From NCBI GenBank assembly GCA_008081045.1, contig VMDC01000001.1:1-64000 (forward strand): a DNA stretch of 64,000 nt, given 5' to 3'. The stretch comes from Gammaproteobacteria bacterium. Its GTDB lineage: Bacteria > Pseudomonadota > Gammaproteobacteria > Pseudomonadales > Pseudohongiellaceae. A program made the translations under genes and the position numbers. Positions within the stretch are counted from its first letter, which is position 1; each line of letters starts with the position of its first letter. This document shows positions 56,490 through 64,000 of the stretch, in pieces. Below the pieces are notes generated by a model. That model was not told the origin of the DNA, did not search any database, and saw nothing but the letters and a program-made list of their open reading frames with translations.

Positions 56490-56606
56490 AGTCTATTTCT
56501 CTCCGCCCCGGCAGGCGGTGTCCGTGCGATGCTGTTACCATCTCTGTGATCTGCCGGACTCATCCAGCCCGAGGAGTGGTTGCGATATCCGCCGCGCTTT
56601 GTCATC

Positions 56607-58160
56607 TCAGTTTCTGCCCAGTTGGGTCAGCACGACTCCGTAAACCATCATCGCATCCCAGAGATTCTGCAGCCGAAGATTTTCATTCTCTCCATGCTGA
56701 TTGTTGTCATGATTGGCCAGCGGCAACACGATGATCGGCGTTTCCATGCGGTTGGCGAACGCGTTCAGGGGCAACCCGCCTCCCATGGTCGGAGTCAGAA
56801 TGAGCTCCGGCGTCAGTTCCCGCATCACACGGATCAGACGTTGAGCCATGGGGCCATCCATTGAAGTTCTCAGTCCGGGTGATCCGCCGCCGCGCCAGTC
56901 CAGTTTGACGACCTTGGAGTTGGCCCGAAGAATGTCGTCAGTGGGATCCTCGTAAACAATGAAATATCCCTCCCCGGTGATGTGGTTCTCGATGATCTGG
57001 CGAATGCGCTCGGGTCGCTGATTCGGGACGAGGCGCAGATTCAGTGAAACCGTCGAGCTGCTCAGGATAATGTTGCGGCCCTGATCGCCGACACCGCCGC
57101 CCGCGACACCTCTGGCATTGAAAGCAGGCAAGGTGACGAGCTCCTCAATTCGCGTGCCACCGCCTTCCGGCGTATGCACGGCCAGTTCATCCTTGAGCCG
57201 GGCCTCTATGTCCGGCATGGCATCGATGGCCGCGCGCTCCGACTCGGTCAAGGCTGCCACGTTGTCATAATACCCCTCAACCAGAATGCGGCCTGTTTCA
57301 TCGCGCATGCTGGTTAACAGATACGCCATGGACATGATTGGGTTGGGGGCCCAGTTTCCGTAGTGGCCAGAGTGCAGTGGCCGATTGGCACCGTAGGTCG
57401 TGATATCGAGAGTGCGGCCGCCACGCACGCCAAATACCAGCTGCGCCTGGCGCGACTGGTGCATGGGTCCATCGCAGAAAAGCAGCAGGTCAGCATCGAA
57501 CAGACCGGGATTGTCATCAATCACCCTGCCCAGAGTCGGTGAGCCGCGCTCTTCTTCGCCATCCAGCAGCAGCTTGAGGTTGACTGACAGTTCCATGCCG
57601 TTTGCCCGAAGCGCGTCAAGCATGTGGATCAGTGCGATCACGGGCATCTTGTCGTCACCGGCGGATCGGGCATAGATGCGCCATTCTGGATCGAACTGAT
57701 CTGCGACTGAACTCAGGTCGACGGGTTTGCCTCCCTCCTGAATCAGACCGTCCAGCAGGGTTGGTGTAAAAGGCGCGTAGGTCCAGTTTTCGCTCTGCAC
57801 AGGTTGTCCATCAAAATGCGCATAGATAAGAACCGTTTCACTAGCGCCAGGTGAACTTAATTCAGCAAATACATAAGGCGCTCCACCTGAGCGCAGGGTG
57901 CGCACAGTAAATCCTCTCGGTTCAAGCAGCGCGGTGATGTGCCGGGCATTCGCCTGCATATCCGGCAGGCTGCTGGCCACATTGGGCAGCGCGAGAAACG
58001 CAGTGAAGTCCTCAATGATCTGTCTTTCGCGTGTGGCCCGAAAGGTATTGACCGCGTCTGCGACCTCTAACACTGAAGAAGTCTGGCCCAGACAGGAAAA
58101 TGCCTGTAGCGAGAGCAGGCACGTGAGCGCCCAACAGGTGGTTGATTTGGCGGGTATCAC
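56607..58160 (-). CDS. Secreted M20 family metallopeptidase
   Basis: VLIYAHFDGQPVQSENWTYAPF; GDDKMPVIALIHMLDAL; LLLDGEEERGSPTL; SGHYGNWAPNPIM. Confidence 0.93.
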   Translation of the reverse strand: MIPAKSTTCWALTCLLSLQAFSCLGQTSSVLEVADAVNTFRATRERQIIEDFTAFLALPNVASSLPDMQANARHITALLEPRGFTVRTLRSGGAPYVFAELSSPGASETVLIYAHFDGQPVQSENWTYAPFTPTLLDGLIQEGGKPVDLSSVADQFDPEWRIYARSAGDDKMPVIALIHMLDALRANGMELSVNLKLLLDGEEERGSPTLGRVIDDNPGLFDADLLLFCDGPMHQSRQAQLVFGVRGGRTLDITTYGANRPLHSGHYGNWAPNPIMSMAYLLTSMRDETGRILVEGYYDNVAALTESERAAIDAMPDIEARLKDELAVHTPEGGGTRIEELVTLPAFNARGVAGGGVGDQGRNIILSSSTVSLNLRLVPNQRPERIRQIIENHITGEGYFIVYEDPTDDILRANSKVVKLDWRGGGSPGLRTSMDGPMAQRLIRVMRELTPELILTPTMGGGLPLNAFANRMETPIIVLPLANHDNNQHGENENLRLQNLWDAMMVYGVVLTQLGRN

Positions 58161-58374
58161 GTAGCACTCCTCTTATCGATCCATCAGTCCGGGGTTCGGC
58201 GCATTAAACCATCAGTCTCAGCACACTGGATAGCCCCGGTGACCGGCAGTGGACGGCGACATTCGGTGGCGCGCAGATGATCCGTCGCGATCCGGCAAGC
58301 GGGGTGCTGACGGCAGCGGCAGACCCGAGGCGAGAAGCCTACGCCATTGCCTACTGACAGTCAGGCAGAGGGTT

Positions 58375-59976
58375 TTATCTGGCGTTATATCCCGGTCCGT
58401 GCAGTATGCGGCCGGGCCTGCTACCGGTATGGACTCCGTCTTCGACAACCAGCTCTCCATTGACCAGCACAAACTTCATCCCTGTCGCATACTGATGGGG
58501 TTGCTCAAAGCTCGCGCGGTCGATGATTTCGTCTGCATCGAAGATTGCCACATCGGCAAAGTAGCCTTCGGTAATGAGTCCGCGATCGTGAATCCCCAGT
58601 CTCCGGGCAGACTGACTGCTCATCTTCTTGACGGCTTCTTCCAGCGAAATGACGCCGCGTTCCCGGACATAGTGTCCGAGGACCCGGGCAAACGTGCCAT
58701 ACTGCCTGGGATGGGGCGCGCCTTCGCCAAACACTCCGACCGGCCCGTCCGACCCGATGGCAGTCGCTGGATGACGCATGATCCGGTCAACATCCTCTGG
58801 CCCGATGGCGTGATAAACAGCAGTGGCGCCGCCACCCCGTATAATGTCAAAGACAACCTCTGCAGCGTTTTCCGGTGTGGGTTCCATGCCGGCTTCCAGG
58901 GTCAGCTCCGCCAGATTCTTGCCCGCCATGTCCGGATTCCAACTGTTGCGTGAGATAAATACGTTTTTCGGGTCACCACCTCCGCGGTCATAGAGAATTT
59001 TGGCGACGACTTCGTTCTTGATCGTGGCCCGGGTTTCCGGGCTGTTGATGCGGGTCAGCATCTGATCCCTGCCCCCTTCTTGTGCCCACTGCGGAATCAG
59101 GGCAGTGATTCCTGTCTGCGACGCGGTGTACGGATACTGGTCAATCGAGACGTCGATGCCTCTGCGTCTTGCTTCATCGACCAGGCGCAGGCTCTCTACC
59201 GAGGCGCCCCAGTTGTCCACCCCAATAACCTTGTGGTGCGTCATCTGCACTGGGATATCCGCTTCTTCTCCGATGCGGATCGTTTCGCTGACTGAATCAA
59301 TCAGCCTGGCGGCTTCTTCTCTCATGTGAGAGATGTAAATACCACCGTATTCGGCTGCCACTCTGGACAGTTCGATCACCTCTTCCGTTGAGGTGAAGCT
59401 GCCCGGCACATAGAACAGGCCGGTAGAGATACCGAGAGCTCCCTGCTCCATGGCGTCTCTCACCATCTGCTTCATCTGCTCCATTTCTGCCGCTGTGGCT
59501 GCACGGTCTTCGGCGCCAATGACTGTCTGGCGAATCGTGCCCTGTCCGACGAACACAGCCCAGTTGGGACTGATTCCCAGTTCGGCTATCTCGGCATAAT
59601 GTTTATCGATAGGGTAGGGCGAAGATCCGTCATTGCCTTCCGTAAGCGTGGTGACGCCCTGGAGTAGCGCGCTTTCCGCGTTGGGTACCTCGAATATGCC
59701 ACGCAGGGCATGGGTGTGAGGATCGATGAAGCCCGGTGCCACGACCAGGCCCGCTGCATCGATGATGCGCTCGGCACTCGCCTCAGAGAGATTGCCAACG
59801 CGGGCAATCCGGTCGTCCACGATGCCGACGTCGGCTTCGTACCAGGGCGTGCCTGTGCCATCAACGATGCGCCCGTTCTTGATCAGCAGGTCAAAAGATT
59901 CCTGAGCTGCAGCATAAAGGGGCAGCATCGCTGTTGAGATAGCCAGAAAGGTCAGTGAATGAAGTTTCATTTTCAT
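58375..59976 (-). CDS. N-acyl-D-amino-acid deacylase (D-aminoacylase) family amidohydrolase
   Basis: Signal peptide; LLIKNGRIVDGTGTPWYEADVGIVDDRIARVG; GFIDPHTHALRG; YISHMREEAARLIDSV; IGSDGPVGVFGEGAPHPRQYGTFARVLGHYVRERGVISLEEAVKKMSS. Confidence 0.95.
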   Translation of the reverse strand: MKMKLHSLTFLAISTAMLPLYAAAQESFDLLIKNGRIVDGTGTPWYEADVGIVDDRIARVGNLSEASAERIIDAAGLVVAPGFIDPHTHALRGIFEVPNAESALLQGVTTLTEGNDGSSPYPIDKHYAEIAELGISPNWAVFVGQGTIRQTVIGAEDRAATAAEMEQMKQMVRDAMEQGALGISTGLFYVPGSFTSTEEVIELSRVAAEYGGIYISHMREEAARLIDSVSETIRIGEEADIPVQMTHHKVIGVDNWGASVESLRLVDEARRRGIDVSIDQYPYTASQTGITALIPQWAQEGGRDQMLTRINSPETRATIKNEVVAKILYDRGGGDPKNVFISRNSWNPDMAGKNLAELTLEAGMEPTPENAAEVVFDIIRGGGATAVYHAIGPEDVDRIMRHPATAIGSDGPVGVFGEGAPHPRQYGTFARVLGHYVRERGVISLEEAVKKMSSQSARRLGIHDRGLITEGYFADVAIFDADEIIDRASFEQPHQYATGMKFVLVNGELVVEDGVHTGSRPGRILHGPGYNAR

Positions 59977-60020
59977 CGTGTTGGCATGCCCCCTGAACAG
60001 TTTTGGTTTTTCAGTGCAAA

Positions 60021-60047
60021 AAAAGGGTAGCTACAAGCTACCCTTTT
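60021..60047. terminator. Intrinsic terminator between D-aminoacylase and M13 peptidase genes
   Basis: AAAAGGGTAGCT-ACA-AGCTACCCTTTT. Confidence 0.85.
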
Positions 60048-60060
60048 CTGCCCTATTGAT

Positions 60061-62178
60061 CTACCAGATCCTGATGCGTTGCTCTGGCGGCAGGTAAAGC
60101 GCTTCATCAGACTGTACGTTGAAAGCCTCGTACCACTCAGTAAAGTTGCGCACGACGCCGTTCACTCTGAATTCAGACGGAGAATGTGGATCGGTCGTCA
60201 GCCGCTGGATGAGAGCATCCTCGCGGTATTTGCGCTGCCAGACTTGGGCCCACGCCAGAAAGAAACGCTGGTCGCCGGTCAAGCCTTCGATCACCGGCGC
60301 TTCCTCGCCGTTGAGTGCCATTTTATAGGCTCGGTAGGCCAGTGACAGACCACCGACGTCACCGATATTTTCTCCGAGGGTAAAGCGACCGTCGATGAAG
60401 TAGCCGGGCACCGGTTCGAACTGGCTGTATTGCTCGGCGAGGGCATCGGCTTGGGACTCGAAGTTGGCGCGGTCCGCATCAGTCCACCAGTTACGCTGGA
60501 CTCCCTGCCAATCTGATTTAGAGCCTTGGTCATCGAAGCCATGGCCCATTTCGTGGCCAATCACTGCACCGATGCCGCCATAGTTGACTGCAAGGTCAGC
60601 AGCAGGGTCGAAAAACGGTGGCTGCAGAATACCGGCCGGAAAGACAATCTCATTGAAAGAGGGATTGTAATAGGCATTGACTGTTTGTGGCGTCATGCCC
60701 CATTCCTCGCGGTCAGTCGGCTGACCCAGCCGGCCAATTTCGTCCTCATAGTTGAACAGTCGGATGTTCTGCGCGTTCTGAAACAGGTTGTCCCTGCTGA
60801 TAGCGATAGACGAAAAATCTTTCCATTCATCTGGATACGCGATTTTCGGTCTGAAGGCTTCCAACTTTTTATAGGCTTCCTCTTTGGTATCTGCACTCAT
60901 CCAGTCGTTCTGTTCAATGCTCTGACGCAGTGCTGTACGAAGATTCTCCACCAGCTCATCCATCTGTGCCTTGGCAGATTCGGGAAAGTGACGTTGGACG
61001 TAAACTTGTCCGATCGCTTCGCCCAGGCTGCTCAGGGAGCCAACCCGCATCACGCCTCGCTCCCAGCGTTCGCGCTGCTCAGGCACGCCATTCAGCACTG
61101 TCGAGTAGAAATGGAATGCCTCTTGATCAATCTCTTCCGACAGTACGCTCGCGCTGTCGACGATAAAGCGGTAGGTCATGAAGCTCTTCCATTCTTCCAC
61201 GGGCCGTGAGGCAACAAGCTCAATGATGGGAGACATGGCGCTTGGGTAGGACACGTTGAGGTCAGTAAGATTCTCTATGCCTGCCGCGGCGAAATAGCTG
61301 TCCCAGTCGAGGCCGGCATACTCGGCCTTGAAATCCTCATAGGACATCGGATTGTAGGTTAGATCGCGATTACGTCGCTGGGACCTTGGCCAGGTATGCT
61401 CCGCAACCCGCGTTTCGAGTGCCAGTATCGCTGCTGCTTTGGTGTCGCTGTCTTCAATGCCGGCGAAATCCAGAATCCGGGTGATATGTGCAACATACTC
61501 TTCACGGACTTTGATGAATTCTTCGGTGTCTTCAAGGTAATAATCACGATCCGGCAACCCCAGACCACCGACCGACAGGTTGAGCTGATGGCGGTCTGCA
61601 TCGGAGCGGTCAGCGCCGATATAAAAGCCGAAAGGGCTGGCGGTATTGTCAATCTGTGCTCGACCGAGGGCGGCGATGAGTTGCTCGCGAGTCTCAATCT
61701 GATCGAGCGTGGTCAGACCCGGCAGCAGGGGACTGATTCCCAGCTCATTCAGGGTTTCGACATCCATGTAGCTCAGATAGTAATCGCTGATCTTCTGTTC
61801 GATTGAGCCCATGGCCGGCTCTCTGGAGGACAGATCGTCGATAATGGTGCGAACACGCTGATCGGACCGGTCACTCAGAACCGTAAACGACCCGTAGTTG
61901 CTGCGGCTGGCCGGCAGCTCAAAGCTGTCCAGCCATTTGCCGTTGGCGTAGCGGAAAAAGTCATCCCCCGGGCGAATGTCCGGATCCTGATGGCTCAGGT
62001 CTACGCCAAAACTGCCAAGTTCGGGTCCGGCATTCTCGGACTCGCCGCCAGCGCCGGCGCTTTGCGGGGTTGCAGCGGTGACTTGAGGGCTGGCCTCCGG
62101 GGCGGGCGTGTCTTCAGAGCCGCAGGAAATCAGTAGTACACAGAAGATGGCTGCTAATACTTTTACAGGCGATGACAT
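60061..62178 (-). CDS. M13 family (neprilysin/PepO-like) metallopeptidase, lipoprotein signal
   Basis: Lipobox-like VLLISCGS; VNAYYNPSFNEIVFPAGILQPPFFD; GAVIGHEMGHGFDDQGSKSDW (HExxH); GENIGDVGGLSLAYRAY. Confidence 0.96.
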   Translation of the reverse strand: MSSPVKVLAAIFCVLLISCGSEDTPAPEASPQVTAATPQSAGAGGESENAGPELGSFGVDLSHQDPDIRPGDDFFRYANGKWLDSFELPASRSNYGSFTVLSDRSDQRVRTIIDDLSSREPAMGSIEQKISDYYLSYMDVETLNELGISPLLPGLTTLDQIETREQLIAALGRAQIDNTASPFGFYIGADRSDADRHQLNLSVGGLGLPDRDYYLEDTEEFIKVREEYVAHITRILDFAGIEDSDTKAAAILALETRVAEHTWPRSQRRNRDLTYNPMSYEDFKAEYAGLDWDSYFAAAGIENLTDLNVSYPSAMSPIIELVASRPVEEWKSFMTYRFIVDSASVLSEEIDQEAFHFYSTVLNGVPEQRERWERGVMRVGSLSSLGEAIGQVYVQRHFPESAKAQMDELVENLRTALRQSIEQNDWMSADTKEEAYKKLEAFRPKIAYPDEWKDFSSIAISRDNLFQNAQNIRLFNYEDEIGRLGQPTDREEWGMTPQTVNAYYNPSFNEIVFPAGILQPPFFDPAADLAVNYGGIGAVIGHEMGHGFDDQGSKSDWQGVQRNWWTDADRANFESQADALAEQYSQFEPVPGYFIDGRFTLGENIGDVGGLSLAYRAYKMALNGEEAPVIEGLTGDQRFFLAWAQVWQRKYREDALIQRLTTDPHSPSEFRVNGVVRNFTEWYEAFNVQSDEALYLPPEQRIRIW

Positions 62179-62333
62179 GTTTTCCTCCAATCATCATTTG
62201 TCGAGCGAGGCGGAAGTATACCCGAATCCCGGGGACAGTTGGCCCGGGTGCTCCCCGAACCTCCGCAACGTTGACGGTTCACTGCCACTGAGTGATTGAC
62301 TGTGTCGAAGCGTTTACCTACCGCTGGTCTCGC

Positions 62334-62401
62334 TTTATCAATAGTCTTACTTTATCAATGGTCTTACCTTATCAATGGTCCTACCTTATCAAAGGTCTTT
62401 G
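62334..62401. repeat. Four tandem 17-bp direct repeats
   Basis: TTTATCAATAGTCTTAC | TTTATCAATGGTCTTAC | CTTATCAATGGTCCTAC | CTTATCAAAGGTCTTTG. Confidence 0.93.
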
Positions 62402-62405
62402 ATAA
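62386..62405. promoter_or_regulatory. Perfect 20-bp palindrome (9-2-9) overlapping the last direct repeat and a possible promoter
   Basis: TTATCAAAG-GT-CTTTGATAA; TTATCA-17 bp-TACACT candidate -35/-10 (62386-62414). Confidence 0.6.
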
Positions 62406-62477
62406 CGATACACTGCCGCCTGATCAGAAGACGCGGCTACCAGAGTCATACGCAGGTTCAGAGCAGGAGGTTGACCC

Positions 62478-64000
62478 ATGACGCGAATTACCCGCATTTT
62501 GGCGTATCAGATTGTTTCCACTGTGGCCGCAGTGACACTGTTCAGCAGTCTCACAGTTCAGTCCACGGCTCAGGAAACCTCGACGCCAAACGGCATTGCC
62601 GATAATCGCGCCGGTGCGTACGCGCTGACGAACGCCCAGCTCTATCAGTCAGACGGCAGTTACCGTAACGGCAGCCTGTTAATCAGGAACGGTCGCATTG
62701 TTTCAGTGCAGGACAATGAACGGGTTCCTGACGGCTTTTTTGCGATTGATCTGGGTGGGAAGTATCTGTATCCCGGTCTGATTGATATTTACACCGATTT
62801 GGGCTTGCCTGAACTGGAGTCAGTCGACGGCAATGGTGCGGCAGAAAATCTGTTTCCTTCCAACGGCGCACTGAATGCCAACGATGCGATTCGCGCCAAC
62901 TTCCGCGCCAGTACTGCTTACCGCACCGATGAAAATGCCGTGCGCAACTTTCGTGAACTGGGGTTTTCCACGGTGCTCAGCCATCGCGCGGACGGTATTG
63001 CCCGCGGCACATCTGCGCTGATTACGCTGGGTGACCAGAATGCGAATGAGGCCATTATTCTGCCTGATGTGGCAGCGCATTATTCACTGGATAAGGGCAG
63101 TTCGACTCAATCCATGCCAACCTCTCTGATGGGGTCATTCGCCCTGATCAGGCAGACCTTTCTGGATGCAGCCTGGTTCACGAAGCAGCAGCCGCGACCG
63201 TTTACTGATGACACGCTTGAAGCGTGGCAGGCGATTCAATCACTCCCCCAGATTATGGAAGTAGAAAACTGGCAGCAGGCGCTGACCGCAGACAAAGTTG
63301 GGGATGAATTCGATACCCAGTACATCCTGAAAACGGCCGGAGACAGTTACAAACGCGCCGATCTGATTGCGGCAACCAATGCTTCTCTGATCGTGCCCCT
63401 GAATTTCCCGGAAGCGCCTGAGGTGACTGATCCGATTGCGGCGGAAGATGTCTCTCTGGACGCGCTCAAGCATTGGGAGCTGGCACCGTTTAACGCGCGC
63501 CTGCTCGTCGAAGCCGGTATAGAGTTTGCGCTGACCAGTGGTGCCGATCCCGGCTTCTGGTCCGATTTGAGAAAGGCCGTGGCCAGCGGTCTGTCCGAGG
63601 CTGACGCCATCAATGCGCTGACCAGCGTACCGGCGGCGATGCTTGGCGCATCCGATCAGATCGGGTCTCTGCGGGAAAATGCACTGGCGAATTTTCTGAT
63701 TACCAACGGGCCGCTACTGGAGGAAGAAACGGTCCTGCTGGAAAACTGGATAGCGGGCGAGCGTTATCTGCTCAACGAAGATTTTGACAACCGGGCCGGT
63801 CGTTACCAGCTGAACGTCGGCTCTGAGAGCTACGAACTCTCTCTGACTGTTGACGGTGGCGAGCCCAGTGCAGAGCTGCTGTTGCCGGGTGAGCAGACCC
63901 GTCCGGTCAATCTGGAGCTGGGCCCTGATCTGATTACCCTCAATTTTGTCTACGATGAGGAAGGAAATCAGCTGCGCCTGACAGGCTGGTCGACCGAGCA
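62478..64000 (+). CDS. Secreted amidohydrolase family protein (3' end runs off the window)
   Basis: Open to window end; RBS-like GGAGG before ATG 62478; signal peptide; LTNAQLYQSDGSYRNGSLLIRNGRIVSVQDNERVPDGFFAIDLGGKYLYPGLIDIYTDLG; repeated ANDAIRANFRASTAYRTDENAVRNFRELGFSTV. Confidence 0.85.
   Translation, partial: MTRITRILAYQIVSTVAAVTLFSSLTVQSTAQETSTPNGIADNRAGAYALTNAQLYQSDGSYRNGSLLIRNGRIVSVQDNERVPDGFFAIDLGGKYLYPGLIDIYTDLGLPELESVDGNGAAENLFPSNGALNANDAIRANFRASTAYRTDENAVRNFRELGFSTVLSHRADGIARGTSALITLGDQNANEAIILPDVAAHYSLDKGSSTQSMPTSLMGSFALIRQTFLDAAWFTKQQPRPFTDDTLEAWQAIQSLPQIMEVENWQQALTADKVGDEFDTQYILKTAGDSYKRADLIAATNASLIVPLNFPEAPEVTDPIAAEDVSLDALKHWELAPFNARLLVEAGIEFALTSGADPGFWSDLRKAVASGLSEADAINALTSVPAAMLGASDQIGSLRENALANFLITNGPLLEEETVLLENWIAGERYLLNEDFDNRAGRYQLNVGSESYELSLTVDGGEPSAELLLPGEQTRPVNLELGPDLITLNFVYDEEGNQLRLTGWSTE

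Overview
The window reads as ordinary chromosome from a marine-type gammaproteobacterium. It is about 64 kb and densely coding. I see no rRNA, tRNA, CRISPR array, transposase or prophage. Recognisable housekeeping blocks are rpiA/psd/rsgA/orn/queG, ovoA, a tolC-thiC ... nudF-yqiB-cpdA-yqiA-parE-parC block, epmB/efp/epmA, and a monomeric icd. The right half is more accessory: NHL lyase-like and RnfD/UnbU-like proteins, a SUMF1-like protein, an OYE and cytochrome c, a bacteriocin-like double-glycine peptide, an ABC exporter, a hydantoinase/DUF917/NCS1 permease operon, and several peptidases and amidohydrolases. The signals most worth following are: (1) a double-glycine-leader, GxxxG-rich bacteriocin-like peptide with a small membrane partner and an upstream 7-2-7 palindrome (46.2-46.9 kb); (2) an apparent pdsO/pdsR/pdsS set (proteobacterial dedicated sortase system) with no sortase or target gene nearby (15.6-19.7 kb); (3) four 17-bp direct repeats ending in a perfect 20-bp palindrome over a possible promoter (62.33-62.41 kb); (4) a 14-unit degenerate heptamer array between orn and queG (3808-3905); (5) an ArsC/LMW-PTP-like + NudF single ORF (20.75-21.8 kb); (6) an RnfD/UnbU-like membrane protein with a Cys-rich Sel1-like tail next to a SUMF1-like gene (40.0-42.6 kb). 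All family assignments are from reading the translations by eye; no database search was run.
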